Of a stretch of DNA of 64,000 bases, positions 9,986 to 21,060 are shown piece after piece. Both the position numbers and the translations under genes were made by a program. Below the pieces are notes generated by a model. It worked only from the letters and a program-made list of their open reading frames with translations. It did no database searches and was not told where the DNA came from. The DNA lies in NCBI GenBank assembly GCA_959347315.1, contig OY365817.1, forward strand, positions 4,049,873 through 4,113,872. Reading direction: 5' to 3'. The stretch's first letter is position 1; each line of letters begins with the position of its first letter. The stretch comes from Bimastos eiseni (Eukaryota; Annelida; Clitellata; Crassiclitellata; Lumbricidae).

Positions 9986-11630
9986 ACTTGAACCAGTGAC
10001 GTAGCGAGGGGGCGAAGGGGGCGAACCGCCCCAGGCGGCACTTGTCCTAAGGGCGGCATTTTCGGTAAAAAAATAAATAAATAATTATTGTTGTATAAGT
10101 TGCATTCTTCAAGAATCTTGTTGCTCTTGTCTAAACCTGACACAATGCTTTTAGCTTTTTCTCGACATAAAACTAACGATAGGGCCTATACCGAAGTACC
10201 ATCGAAATGATCGAATGGCGCCTAGTGTCTATAGACGTCAGAACAGTTCTCAAGTAATTTGGCGCCCTGGGCATACATCTATATAAGAGCGCCCAAACCC
10301 TCGTTGCATGAACAGTTAGATGTGAGAAATATGGGGGCAGGCACACACTACTCGGGGCACATACATTTTTTTCAAAATATGTAGACGATTCTGGCATAGT
10401 AAAATTAATAGAGAGAGCGGTAGATTCAATGAGGTGTTTGGAGATTGAATATCGTTGTTGGAATTAGCCTAAAACTAGTTTTTAATAACTAATTTATGAA
10501 TTTCTTTTTGTATCATCATAAAATCGTATACCTGAAAACATAACCGTAATTATCCCTAAATCTCGGCGCCCCTACAATTTGGCGCCCTAGGCGGCTTCCT
10601 ATGGGTAGGGAACCATGGTTTATGGGATTATGCGATTTCGCAGTTTTCGCATAAATTCGTAAATGGTGAGTTTTTAAAAATTATTGCTTAAAGTTCTGAA
10701 ATTTCGATCAAAGTCAACTATAATTGGCTTTTCCAGGCTATTATTAGCCTATAGAGTTTTAAGTTTAGCGACCAAACTACGTAATTGTTGATGACTAGTA
10801 GTACCCATGGTTTATACGATAATGCGATTTTTCGAAATATTTTCGCATAATCCACGGGGTCTACCTATGAGGCTATGTCGCCTATGCCAGGAGCCGGCCC
10901 TGATAGAAACGGTGCAAAAGAGAATTTAAACCAATACAAATAAATTGAAGGCTAATTACAATGACGTAGGCCTACAATGCAATACACCATCTGCTCAAAC
11001 TGCTCTAAGACACAGTTTAGACAAAGGACTTTGCGTAGGTTACCAGAACTTATCCCCATAGGCTTAAGATCATTTTGTATGGTTTTAATTTAACTATTAA
11101 TTATTAATTTAACGCATTCAGGTGGGACTGCGCACAAAAGTATGAACCATTTATAAAATGTTGCACACAAAATTCCTTGCGCACACAACTCCAAAATTTT
11201 GACGGAACAGTGCCTACAGCCTATAGGCCTATATCCATGTTGTTTAATATTTTAGTTCAGTAGAAATGAAAATATGAAACCGTATCCGTAATCTGTATGA
11301 TAAGTTACCAGTTACTAGTCTATTCTAATTACTATACTTACTATAGTCCCGTCATGATTAAATGATTTTAAATGATTGCGTCATCGAAGCATGTGTCAAC
11401 TTCAGAGCAAAACAAGTTGGAAGAATAGCAATATCAAATTGCAGTTGTAATTAATGTAAGAATCATAATGTATATTATTGAAGCACTCAAAACAGGCGTC
11501 TCATGCTTATCTCCCCTTGTGCATATCCGGGATATGCACAAGAATAAAGAGATGGAAAAAATAGACAGGGGCGGCATTTTGTACCTTCGCCCCAGGCGGC
11601 ACTTTGTCTCGCTACGCCACTGACTTGAAC
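9986..11630. mobile_element. hAT-type non-autonomous DNA transposon with intact ends
   Basis: Terminal inverted repeats CAGTGACGTAGCGAG (from 9994) and CTCGCTACGCCACTG (to 11622) are flanked by a perfect 8-bp duplication, ACTTGAAC, at 9986-9993 and 11623-11630. CAGTGGCGTAGC-type ends with 8-bp duplications are the hallmark of hAT elements. GGCGGCATTTT and CCCCAGGCGGCAC are mirrored just inside both ends. No transposase frame is seen in the 1.6-kb interior. It also contains a decayed SINE piece near 11375-11455 and two related GGTTTATGCGATAATGCGATT-like segments (near 10617 and 10806). Confidence 0.9.
11375..11455 (+). repeat. Old fragment of the tRNA-derived SINE (copy 3), nested in the hAT element
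   Basis: GCGTCATCGAAGCATGTGTC, AACTTCAGAGCAAAACAAG and TAGCAATATCAAATT match the 3' halves of the SINEs at 17.3 and 23.5 kb (GCG.CGTCGAGGCGTGTGC, ACTTCTGAGCAAAAGATG, GGGCGATATCAAATT). It has no promoter half. Confidence 0.65.
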
Positions 11631-11835
11631 TGAAATGAAGTTCGGTGTTTAAGATACGTTTAGTTCAGTATGAACGTTTGTGTTCACCATTGAATGCATA
11701 TCAACGATACAGGGAGAGAGATATTAAGAAGAAGAAACAGATACAGACAGAGATACTTAATTCAAAAATCCAGCCACCGAAACGCTCTTTAATCAAGAAC
11801 AATTCCAACTCTAGGTCTGTCAGAGATAGATAGAC

Positions 11836-11874
<39 letters not shown>

Positions 11875-11876
11875 TC

Positions 11877-11942
<66 letters not shown>

Positions 11943-12300
11943 CAGACAGAGAGATAGACAGACAGAGAGATATATAGCTAAATAGATGGATGGATGGATG
12001 GATGGATAGACAGAGAGATAGACCGATAGAGAGACCGATAGAGAGACAGAGAGAGACCGATAGAGAGACAGACAAAGAGACTGATAGAGAGGCAGACAAA
12101 GAGACAGACAAAGAGAGGCAGAGACAGAGAGCGAGAGAGAGAGAGAGGGAGAGAGAGAGAGAGAGAGATAGATAATCCGATGACTGCGTTGAATGTTGAT
12201 AAAACCCGCAATCGTTAGGATTCAGGTCAAACGCACTACCGTATTGACCTGGACCTCCAAGACGTCCGAATGAATGATTGCCATCTGCTGCTGTTTGTAG
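11631..12300. repeat. GATA/GACA/GGAT/GA compound microsatellite
   Basis: The core at 11828-12175 runs from (GATA)n through ACAGACAG, GGAT (about 11984-12006) and CAGAGAGA to pure GA. Flanks are unique. All long frames are shadows. Confidence 0.85.
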
Positions 12301-13430
12301 CATCCAAATCCAATTGCATAACCGACTGTTTTGCCATTGACGTCATTGACAAATTGGTTGGTACAAGATCCAATGGCTGAGTGGCTATTTGCTTTTATTA
12401 TAGATACTAATCAGGCACTTATATCGTGGACATTTGCGATACACGAGGACCGTAAAAACGCGCCGACCAAATACTTAGTGGTCGAGTAAAAACGATAACT
12501 GATATCGAGTGATTATGCCGAGAAAAATGAACGAACGTTGTCAGATGCATCATCGTCCTCGACAGTTGAAACAATTGCCACAGTCCACTCTAATTCATTC
12601 TGATGTTGTCTGGCTCTGCACAACTCTCGTCTCGTCTAGACTATAGACTAATCCATTCTGTTGCAGTCTATTCTGGTGTAAACCAATCCTTACTACTCTA
12701 TTCTATACCATCCTATTCTATTCTATTTTTTATACTCTAAGTTAATGTAGTCTAATCCATCCCAGCATATTCTATTCCAATCGCGTCTAGTGGTACATTT
12801 GACATCATTTAATTACAGCAGAAAGTAAAATGAGCTATTGGCTAGATTAGCTACATGTACATGGCTTGAATTTTTGTCAGACTAACGCATATGTAATGAT
12901 ATCTTTGACTACACTAGATTGGAATGGACTTAACTAGACCACTGTATATGTAACTAGACTGGAATGGACTGGACTCTACAATTTTAGACATGACTAGACC
13001 GTGTCAGAACAGACCAGATTGACCAAACCGGACGAGTTCAAAACAAATCAGACGAAGTTAGATTGGATTCAGTGCATAATAGATATTTCTTCGCTCTTTT
13101 TGACCGTCCGTGTAGCTCTCTGTGCTGATCTGTGTTTGACCCTCTGCGTCACTCTATGTACGCATGCATGTGGCTCTCTTTGTATTGCTGGGTACATCCA
13201 AATGTTTATCGATGATGTATTGTGGGGCTTCGGAGGTCTTGTTATGAATGAAATCTCTCGGCGGAGATAAACAAAAAGCGCCGGAGTTTTATTCAATCGT
13301 CATTAAATCTCCTCCCGGCGTGACGTCGATTTAATTGAACAGACAATCGGTCTCTCGCTTATTCCCGGATGCACGACCCACTGACGATCGGTTCCGGCGT
13401 TGATGCGCATGCGCACTGGAGACGGCCAGT
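12301..13430. repeat. Degenerate TCTATTC/TAGACTGGA repeats and unassigned sequence
   Basis: 12590-12800 carries loose TCTATTC, TAATCCATTC and GTCTA words; 12900-13080 carries the opposite-strand versions (TAGATTGGAATGGACT, ACTAGAC). Both echo the ordered array at 1.2-1.8 kb but have no clear period. The remainder shows no gene. Confidence 0.5.
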
Positions 13431-13610
13431 CACTTCCGGTCGGACAGACAGACAGACGGATGTACGAGCAGACGGACGGACTAATGTACAGGAAGTATAT
13501 ATATATATACATGGACAAACGGACAGAGAGAGCGAGAGGGGTGAATGGACGGATAAAGAGTCAGACAGAGACAAATCGGAGCGATGGACAGAGCAACCCA
13601 TTCTATAGCT
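13431..13610. repeat. CGGACAGACAGACGGA-type microsatellite
   Basis: Interrupted GGACAGAC runs with a TATATA patch at about 13497-13510. Confidence 0.75.
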
Positions 13611-13851
13611 TAGAAGAATATTGTTAAGACATGTATTGTGTGTAGCTTATTAAATAATGCATTGATGATTTTAATTAATGCAATCAATATCAGTTAAAAT
13701 ATCAGTCGTTCATGTTTTAATATAGGCCTATCATATCATTTTATCATTTATATGCATATATATATATGTGTGTGTGTATTTTTGTAGGTTCTAATAAGGC
13801 GCTATAAAAATAGTCATTTATACATAATACCCTTAGGACTCTTGTGTTCGA
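13611..13851. other. No gene recognised
   Basis: AT-rich sequence with a TATATGTGTG patch near 13755. Confidence 0.4.
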
Positions 13852-13935
13852 CCGGAGTTGGGCTGGGAGCGCTTCTGAGTAGGCAATATTGAAGAGGGTC
13901 GAAGCGCTATATAAAATTGCGCTAATAATAATAAT
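13852..13935 (+). repeat. Solitary LINE 3'-end motif with AATA tail
   Basis: GCTGGGAGCGCTTCTGAGTA, a TTGAAGAGGG block and GAAGCGCTATATAA, then AATAATAATAA. The layout is identical to the end of the LINE at 33.6 kb. Confidence 0.65.
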
Positions 13936-13979
13936 TTATTCTTATTATGTTGTTTTTATTGGATGGGCGATATTATATA

Positions 13980-14400
13980 GTAATATGTACTAGATGCTAA
14001 CCCGTGAAGAATCACGGGTCGGAATATATAATAGCTCACGATTCAACCCGTTTTACCCATTGCACAGAAAGGCTACAACTTGCACCCCGAAGGCAACGAA
14101 ATTCAGCGGCCGTCGCGATGTTTACCCGTGAAACGCCCTCTGAACAATATTCCTTACACCCGTATATTAGTAACGGCGATTCAACCGATTCAAAATCGAG
14201 TTTCATCCATTAAGTGTGCATTTCATTTTAATAACTGTATATATATACCTACACAGACGCGAAAAAAAATTTTAAACACGAATCGGAAATCTATTTACAT
14301 TATGCAAGACTCTTGCAACGAAAAAACAACACCCGACTCGCGAAAAGTTATTGGACCCGGTGCTGCAGACTGACAGACGCACATATATCACGTGATTTAG
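13980..14400. other. CpG-rich block opening with an 8-bp-stem hairpin; class unknown
   Basis: Begins with CTAACCCGTGAAGAATCACGGGTCGG, whose central part ACCCGTGA-AGAA-TCACGGGT is a perfect hairpin. It continues with CpG-dense sequence unlike its AT-rich surroundings. A 97-codon plus frame (14080-14373) has no recognised domain. It looks like an inserted element or an unrecognised exon cluster, and I cannot classify it. Confidence 0.35.
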
Positions 14401-15110
14401 GTGTGTTATTTGATTATTAATACTAAATAAATTAATAATAAAATTAGACCATCGTAGAGTCTGTAGCCGTTTATACCAGTTTTGGCTGCACTTGACTATC
14501 GTCCATCTATAAGACTGTAGGGCTTAACAGAAGATTCGTATCTACGCGTATATACATGGCAGGTGGATGGATGGACGGACGGACGGACGGACGGTCGATG
14601 TTGGTGGCATCGTGAACACTGAGATGGCTGATCTGCATTCGAAAGCAACTCGAAGAGGTTATAGTTCGATGGCATTCGGGATTAAGGTCAACTAATGAAA
14701 TGAAGGAGACAGACAGACAGGAAGAGACGAACATAGACAGACAGGAAGAGACGAACATAGACAGACAGGAAGAGACGAACATAGACAGACACACGGAGAC
14801 GAACATATTTATAGACAGAGAGGCATAGACGAACATAGGCAGACAGGCGTAGACGAACATAGACAGACTGAGACGGATAGAAACAGACAGAGACAAACAG
14901 AGGCGGTGAGAGAAGAGAAAAGAGACAGAACGCGGAGTGTTAAACCAGAGGATGGAAGGGAGACTGGATACAAATGGAGTGGAAGTGGAAGGGGTGGAGT
15001 AGGAATGAGATGGAGAGGATGGAGATGCAGGTGAGAGACGTGAAGCGAGAGAAAAGGAGAAGGACAAGAACCGAAGAAGACAGATAAAACTGATAGACTA
15101 CTTGTATGAG
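14401..15110. repeat. GGAC run, 24-bp AGACAGACAGGAAGAGACGA-type repeat and purine-rich tail
   Basis: Four GGAC-type units at about 14573-14596. A 24-base unit ending ACGAACAT repeats about four times at 14708-14805 and decays onward to 14880. A GA-rich tract then runs to about 15080. Confidence 0.8.
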
Positions 15111-15560
15111 ACGAAGTTAATGAATTGAAAGACGTCGATGCAGTTGAATCCATGCGACGATTGGCATCAATCGTCATCTTTCTATGGATGGCACCAGATA
15201 CAAGCGACGTCACGCATGACGCAATTCCTCCCTTACTACGCACACTCTCAGACCATTGGCACCAAGTACACGCCAACTGCTGCAGCCGAACGTCGACCGT
15301 GACAGAGTCAATATGACGTGAAGCCCGTCTAAGAGTTAGGCACCGTCAATACTTGCCCGACGACAGAGGGCTAGTGCATAGGCTATTAAGAAGTCTATGG
15401 TTAGTGGCAGCATGCTAATACCATAGAGCGAAGACGTAGAGAGCCTCTTGGAGTTGTGAAAATTTATATATCGCCTTCATGATGACCTCATTAAGTTAGT
15501 GAACCAGTGACTGCCTTAGCCAGTCATTCAAGTCAATCAGTCACTAACTGGCTCACTCAT
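15111..15560. other. No gene recognised
   Basis: Complex intronic sequence; a 63-codon frame at 15125-15316 has no domain. A CAGTCATT/GTCACTAACTGG word repeat occurs near 15505-15555. Confidence 0.35.
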
Positions 15561-15561
15561 T

Positions 15562-15602
15562 CGTATGTATGTATGTATGTTAGTATGCATGTATGTATGT
15601 AT

Positions 15603-15637
<35 letters not shown>

Positions 15638-15806
15638 CATACATACATACATACATACATACATACATACATACGTACATGCATACATGCATACATGCAT
15701 ACATACATACATGCATACATGCATACATGCATACATGCATAGATGCACACATGCACACATGCACACATACATACATACATACATACATACATACATGCAT
15801 ACATAC
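15562..15806. repeat. (GTAT)n followed by (ACAT)n: long inverted microsatellite
   Basis: About 40 bases of GTAT units are followed, after TTTACAT, by about 190 bases of ACAT units with GCAT interruptions. The two halves are reverse complements, so single strands can fold into a long hairpin. The YVCM and IHTY repeating frames are artefacts. Confidence 0.95.
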
Positions 15807-15893
15807 AATGTCATACATCCGTCTGTATACGTTCAGCTAACATATAAGTGGATACTGACTACCCATGCAGCTACATTCAACCTATGCTATTAG

Positions 15894-16280
15894 TTCCCGT
15901 AGAGTCCGTCTGGTGGAGCTCCAGTTCGCCCGATGACGTCATGGATCCACTTCCTGTGACGTACGAGACACCGGCGAACGTGTCGTTGTCGGAGGGAGAG
16001 ACGAGACAGCTGACCTGCCACTGCCACGGTGCCTATCCTCGACCGGACGTCGACGTCTACATGGGCAGCGAGGACATAACGCACCAGTTCACCCGCTCCG
16101 ACGAACTCGTCAAGGTCGAAGGAGTGGCAGGGCTTCATCCGATCTACTACGACGTCGAGCTGTCCAGTCGAAGGATGAGCATAGAGTATAGGTTCGATGG
16201 GAAGTCGCTCAAGTGCAGGGCCAGGCTGCCAGGCATACAGGAGAACAGAGCGGCAGTGCTGAACATCCGGATCAGCGAAT
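15894..16280 (+). CDS. Ig-superfamily gene, exon encoding a complete C2-type Ig domain
   Basis: Acceptor CTATGCTATTAG and donor GTAAGT give a 387-base exon, again phase 1-1, which splices in frame after 9976 (the split codon gives V before PVESVWW). It encodes TPANVSLSEGETRQLTCHCH (B-strand cysteine), GAYPRPDVDVYMGSED, SSRRMSIEYRFDGKSLKCRA (F-strand cysteine) and AAVLNIRIS. The canonical tryptophan after the first cysteine is replaced (VDVYM), as in several C2-set domains. A V-type plus C2-type pair is the ectodomain layout of many cell-adhesion and recognition receptors; I cannot assign a named family. Confidence 0.85.
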
Positions 16281-16368
16281 GTAAGTCACGGCGCATCTCT
16301 CGTCTGCTGCTGAGTTCATGTTTATTCATCGAGTGAATTGATTTGAGATGATCTCTCTTCTCTTCCAG

Positions 16369-16430
16369 GCAGCGAATTCTCGTCGAGTCAGGAATTCCTG
16401 TAAAACTAAAACACAATACAACACAATAAA
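16369..16430 (+). CDS. Possible alternative terminal exon of the Ig gene (stop codon plus polyadenylation signal)
   Basis: Eighty-eight bases after the donor at 16281 there is a strong acceptor, ATCTCTCTTCTCTTCCAG, at 16351-16368. Splicing here keeps phase: the T left from the upstream exon plus GC gives cysteine, then SEFSSSQEFL and TAA at 16401-16403. AATAAA lies at 16425-16430. There is no membrane segment, so this isoform would be secreted after two Ig domains. Use of this exon is an inference; the signals are directly visible. Confidence 0.55.
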
Positions 16431-17149
16431 CATAGCCAACCATTTTAATTGGCTGATTCCAACCAAAGGAAGACGAGGACATTGGATACCAAGTATATCA
16501 GAGGAGGGTTGATGGGAGAAATAAATAAAACCCCTAATGGACCAACAAGGTCCCGCTAACGGGGCCTACCCATTCTCATATAATATACAAGTATAAGTGG
16601 GTTTTATCTTTACACATTCGTACAGGGCTTAGGCCTACCTTCTATTCATAACTAGTTCTAGTTACGGTAGGCATCTGTGCTCTGGCGACTTTGAATAAAT
16701 GAATTTTGTAAATTGTATTTAATATGTTGTTGTCCCAGGTGAACTAATGTCTATTGGAGTCATGTTCCAATTGATTATGGGACCAGAGTTACTTATGTCG
16801 AATTGCCTAGTATTTGTGCGGCAACAATATGGGTCTGTAACTACGAGTGCATGAGCAAGTCTGAAGGACTTATGGATGAGATTTGACAAGGATTTATGGA
16901 TGAGATTTGTATGAAGAGGTTATGAATTCATAGACCTACATAAAATCATTAATCTAGAGATAATTTATTTGAGAGACATTTAGAATATTAATAATCGTAA
17001 ACATGCTATTTGGCGGCTTGCTTTCGCCGTCATGAAATTATAATATAATGCTAACATTTCTTTCTTCAAGATTTGTAAACTTTGTTGTCTAGATTTGTAG
17101 TCGTATGCCCATATCACATTACAGTACGAGAGGCATGGGAGTGGATCGT
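16431..17149. other. No gene recognised
   Basis: AT-rich sequence with TAGGCCTA at 16630 and no exon signal. Confidence 0.4.
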
Positions 17150-17400
17150 GCGGCACGGTGGTTGATCAGTTAGACTGTTAGAGCGGTCGACCCGTAGCAC
17201 TCATTGTGCGCTGAGTGAGCTGGTTCGACTCTCGTCCGAGGCGTAAGTCACTGTGTAGAGACCTTGAGCAAGTCCTTTGAACACAATTGCTCTGCAGTGC
17301 AACTGCAATTGCGCAGTCGAGGCGTGTGCACTTCTGAGCATAAGATGTTGGAAGAAGGGCGATATCAAATTTCAAGAATTTCAATTTCAGTAATGTAGTA
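17150..17400 (+). repeat. tRNA-derived SINE, copy 1
   Basis: GATCAGTTAGACTGTTAGAGCGG resembles an RNA polymerase III A box. GGTTCGACTCT at 17222-17232 matches the B box (GGTTCGANTCC). The body (CACTGTGTAGAGACCTTGAG, AAGTCCTTTGAAC, TGCAGTGCAACTGCAATTGC, GGCGATATCAAATTTC) is shared with 23303-23525. The cloverleaf is not intact, so it is not a functional tRNA. Confidence 0.85.
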
Positions 17401-19040
17401 TAACATAGAGGAATATATTATATCCTTCTAGTATAACATAGAGGGATATATTGTTGGTTAGGGGTACGTTATTCTTGATATTATGTCTATGCTTTCTCCA
17501 ATTTTTGACGGTAGGCCTATGTTTGTTATAAATTCCTATAATATGATCTTTACTTGAGAGAGAGAGACTGGTCAACCTGAATGCCAAGGAACTACACAGA
17601 TTCCTCGCAGGGAATTAAAACCCTATTAGTTTATAGAGTTTCGCTTCTGGATGTGGTGCTTACATTTTTATCGACCCAACTGCACTTTCATCTCATTCAG
17701 TCTATATATAGTCTGATCTAATCTAATCCGCTGTAGACTTGCGTATTCTAATCTATTGGTTTATCGAGTGTGTAGTGTAATAAAAGTTTAGTCTATCCTT
17801 GTCCAGCGTAGTCTCGTCTCAAGTCTTGTTCTATGTACAACTGTATACTCTCGTAATTTCTCAGCCTATCTGTTATGGTCTCTCCTATTAGGTTCCATTC
17901 CAGTCTAATCCAGCCAGTCTGTTCTCATTAGGTCTGGCATATCTTGTAGTCTTGTCCATTCTCGTTCCATCTATAGGGTCTATTCTATAATCTATTCTAA
18001 TCTGGCCCAGCCTAGTATTAGATGTATACGTTCAAATCCGTTTGTGGTGAAGTCTAACCTGGTCTCTGCAGTGTATACGTGCGTTCATCTGTATGCACGA
18101 TACGTATACTGCATAGATGCACAACTGCTGGCATCAATCTTATGTGTTGAAGTGCGTACGTGTCGTCTGTCTAAAAGCGTGTATATATGGTTTATGGGTC
18201 TATATATATATATACACGAGAGTGTCTGTTATTATTCATGCATTTATAAGCACAAATCCATATATACATATATGTATATATATATATATATATAAATAGT
18301 TGTGACCGTATATTGAGAATTGGGTGTATATAATTTGATATATTGCTCATATTCTGCCCCAGAGGGTCGTTGCTTAAATAGACCAAGTAAACAGTGCACT
18401 AAATCGTTGCAGCCGGGACACGCCTTAAAGCAATGCTTCCAATAATCGTGTGGCAGCGAATGGGCGAACGAGTAAGGGAGCTTAACTCTTGGACCTCATT
18501 TACGATCAGTGACGCCAGCTCGCCTTTCCATAAAACAGCCCTCTACGTCATGGGTTATACAGCGCCATTGTAACTACAGATAATTGGATGGGGCAACGCA
18601 TACGGGCGCGCGCACACTCAAAATTGAACGTGGCACCTCTATATATAAGCGCGAAATTCCTTTTATTCTTCAAATATCGTTTATTATAAAAAAGATACAT
18701 CGAATTCAGAAGCTGATAATACTGAATGCCTATGAACATAATCTAATTTAACACGAAATATTGTCATACATATAATATATTGTCATATTATATATATAAA
18801 GTATACATATATATATATATATTCAGAACGGTAATTGTCATCTGACATTTGTAAGTTAGTGGTACGTCGTCAGAGACCCGTGAGACGACGACCAATGCTC
18901 CGAGGGTTGACGATGCTATGAACGACCTCTTATAAGAACCAGTCGACGACGCTATCTTTGTCTAGCTGAATGGAGGCGTCAGGGCAACCGGAAGCCGTTG
19001 GAAGCAAAGCACCATGGGAGAGACGGCTAAGCCCATTAGT
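17401..19040. other. Degenerate TCTAATC repeats, TA-rich patches, no gene recognised
   Basis: 17690-18020 is built from GTCTAATC, GTCTATTC and CCAGTCTAATCC words, the complement of the TAGACTGGA family seen elsewhere. TA/TATG patches occur at 18180-18300 and 18740-18830. No exon is supported. Confidence 0.45.
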
Positions 19041-19345
19041 AGGCAAATTTAAGCTATGTGTCTCTGTCTCTGTCTCTCCATCTGTCTGCCTGTCTGTTTC
19101 TCCGTGTTTCTGTCTCATCTCTCTCTCTCACTCTCTGTCTGTGCGTCTCAGTTAGTCTGTCTCTGTCTCTTTCTCTTTCACTCAGTCTCCGGTCTCTGTC
19201 TGTCTGTCTCTGCCTGCCTCTCTATCTCTATCTCTGGAGACCGGCATGAGAAAACTAGCATCATTTTCTTTGTAACAACGTACACTGTACATGTACAATT
19301 GTACGTATTCATTCGTTCGTTCGTTCGTTCATTCATTCATTCATG
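19041..19345. repeat. TCTG/TCTC microsatellite and (TTCG/TTCA)n
   Basis: TCTGTCTC-type repeats at 19053-19235 and TTCG/TTCA tetranucleotides at about 19310-19345. Confidence 0.85.
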
Positions 19346-19689
19346 GCATTTATTTAGCGCCAGACAAGCCCGCCAAAGGCAAAAGTGTTCCGCAGTAATC
19401 CGTGCGTAAGTAAGTATGCCCGTTGTATTTGCTTACGCATGTGTGTGTATTTATATATGGGTATATACTTGAACACGAATGCTCGTCTTTTGCCACGGAA
19501 TGAATCTGATGAGTTAACAGAGGGAGTCTGTGAATATGTGGCCATCTTCAGCTAGCCATCTTCAACTGACCGCTCCGCAAATGGTTAATGTCTGGCGTCT
19601 GGCCACAAAAGTGTGTTGTGTGTCTAGACAACATTGTCCAGGTATTTCATTCCCGCCGCGTTAAACGGACGTTGAGGCCTCAGATAATT
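19346..19689. other. No gene recognised
   Basis: Mixed sequence; the first bases (TTTATTTAGCGCC) resemble a repeat end. Confidence 0.35.
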
Positions 19690-20100
19690 ATACGCACAGT
19701 GGAGAGCAAAGGAAGAGGAAGAAGAGTGGGATCACAAGGAATGGGAGGAGAAATTGGAAGGAGGATTAGGAGGAAGAGGAGGAGGAAAAAGTGGAATACT
19801 AGGAGGAGGAAAAGAAAGGATGGAAGAAGATGATTACAAGGAGTGGTGTAATAAGTGAGGGATGATAATGAGGAGGAGGAAGATGAAGAGGATAACTAGG
19901 AAGAGGACAAGAAAGAGGACAAGAAAGAGGACAAGAAAGAGGAGGCAGACCAGGGACATGGAAAGCAGAAGCAGTCTAAGGCAGACAAAGAGACAGATAT
20001 ATAGAGAAAGAGAGACAGGCAAAGGACGGGTGTGGAGGAGAAGGCAGAGGAGGAGGAGGAAGAGGAGATAGTGGAAAGGGAAAGAGCTTTTTCTGTGACG
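19690..20100. repeat. Purine-rich tract (GGA/GAA), with a 12-bp AAGAAAGAGGAC repeat
   Basis: The plus strand is mostly G and A. Within it AAGAAAGAGGAC repeats about three times in register (about 19897-19940), giving KRTR frames on one strand and FLVL on the other; both are artefacts. Confidence 0.8.
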
Positions 20101-20535
20101 GATAAAAGAAGGATGGGTCGCGGGGGAAAGGGAAGATAGGAGAAGAGAAGCACAGCTGACGACGTCGTTGGAAGGGATGCAGAATGGATTGGATAAAACG
20201 ATGTATGATGGAAGAGAAATCTTGGAAGAACGAAGACGGAAATATACACCTCCCTCCACTCCCCTTCCTCATTCTCTTCCACGCTCTCCCTCTTTCACAT
20301 TGTCTGTTTCTCTCTAGCTGTCTGCCTCTGTTTCTCTCAACCTTCTTACGTCGATCTCTTTCTCGGGGATGTTGTGTGTGTGTGTGTGTGTGTGTTTGCC
20401 TGCCTGCCTGTCTATCTGTCTGGCTGCCTCTATATACGTGTCTGCATGCTTGTCTCTGTCTCCATTTTCGACTGTCGCCTGAATGATAAAGAGCATATAG
20501 GAACGTAGTATGTGATGCGGGCGTACACAGGGAGA
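20101..20535. repeat. Mixed CT-rich sequence with (TG)n and CTGCCTGTCT repeats
   Basis: (TG)n at about 20373-20394, then GCCTGCCTGTCTATCTG. No gene. Confidence 0.7.
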
Positions 20536-21060
20536 TGATGACAGAGAAGACGACAGTGACAGACATCTACAGACAGACAGAGCCAGTCGAAGACAAGCAA
20601 TGATAGGTTGAGACAGACAATTGATGACGGGCAAAGACAGACAGAAGCAGGCATATAGACAGTCGAAGACACGTAGAGACAGGTACAGACAGGCATAAGC
20701 AAGTATACACAACCAAAGACGGGCATAGAGAGTCGAAGACAGGCAGGGATAGGCATAGACCGACAAATACAGTTGAAGACAAGCAGAGACAGACAATGAC
20801 AGACTGAGACTTTCAGAGGCGGGCAATGACAGGCAGAGACAGGCAGAGACAATCTGAGACACTCAAAGGCGGGCAGAGACAGGGAGAGACAAGCAGAGAC
20901 AGGCAGAGACAATCTGAGACACTCAAAGGCGGGCAGAGACAGGGAGAGACAAGCAGAGACAGGTAGAGACAATCTGAGACAGTCAAAGGCGGGCAGAGAC
21001 AGGCAGAGACAATCTGAGACAATCTGAGACATTCAAAGGCGGGCAGAGACAGGCAGAGAT
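20536..21060. repeat. Minisatellite: 10-bp unit (GGCAGAGACA) organised in a 60-bp higher-order repeat
   Basis: Ten-base words of the type AGGCAGAGAC are strung end to end. From about 20851 to 21050 six variants recur in fixed order (AATCTGAGAC, ACTCAAAGGC, GGGCAGAGAC, AGGGAGAGAC, AAGCAGAGAC, AGGCAGAGAC) every 60 bases. The left part (20536-20850) keeps the 10-base rhythm but is more diverged. The cysteine/leucine-rich minus frames are shadows. Confidence 0.9.

Noticed and set aside
15537..15893. Overlapping frames repeating YVCM and IHTY
   Set aside because: Pure products of ATGT/ACAT tetranucleotides.
17150..17400. Functional tRNA gene
   Set aside because: A- and B-box-like sequences are present, but the cloverleaf arms do not pair and the same sequence recurs with a conserved non-tRNA body, so it is a SINE.
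20314..21032. 200-codon minus-strand frame with cysteine/leucine repeats
   Set aside because: Encoded by the 10/60-bp minisatellite; all its repeat phases are equally open.
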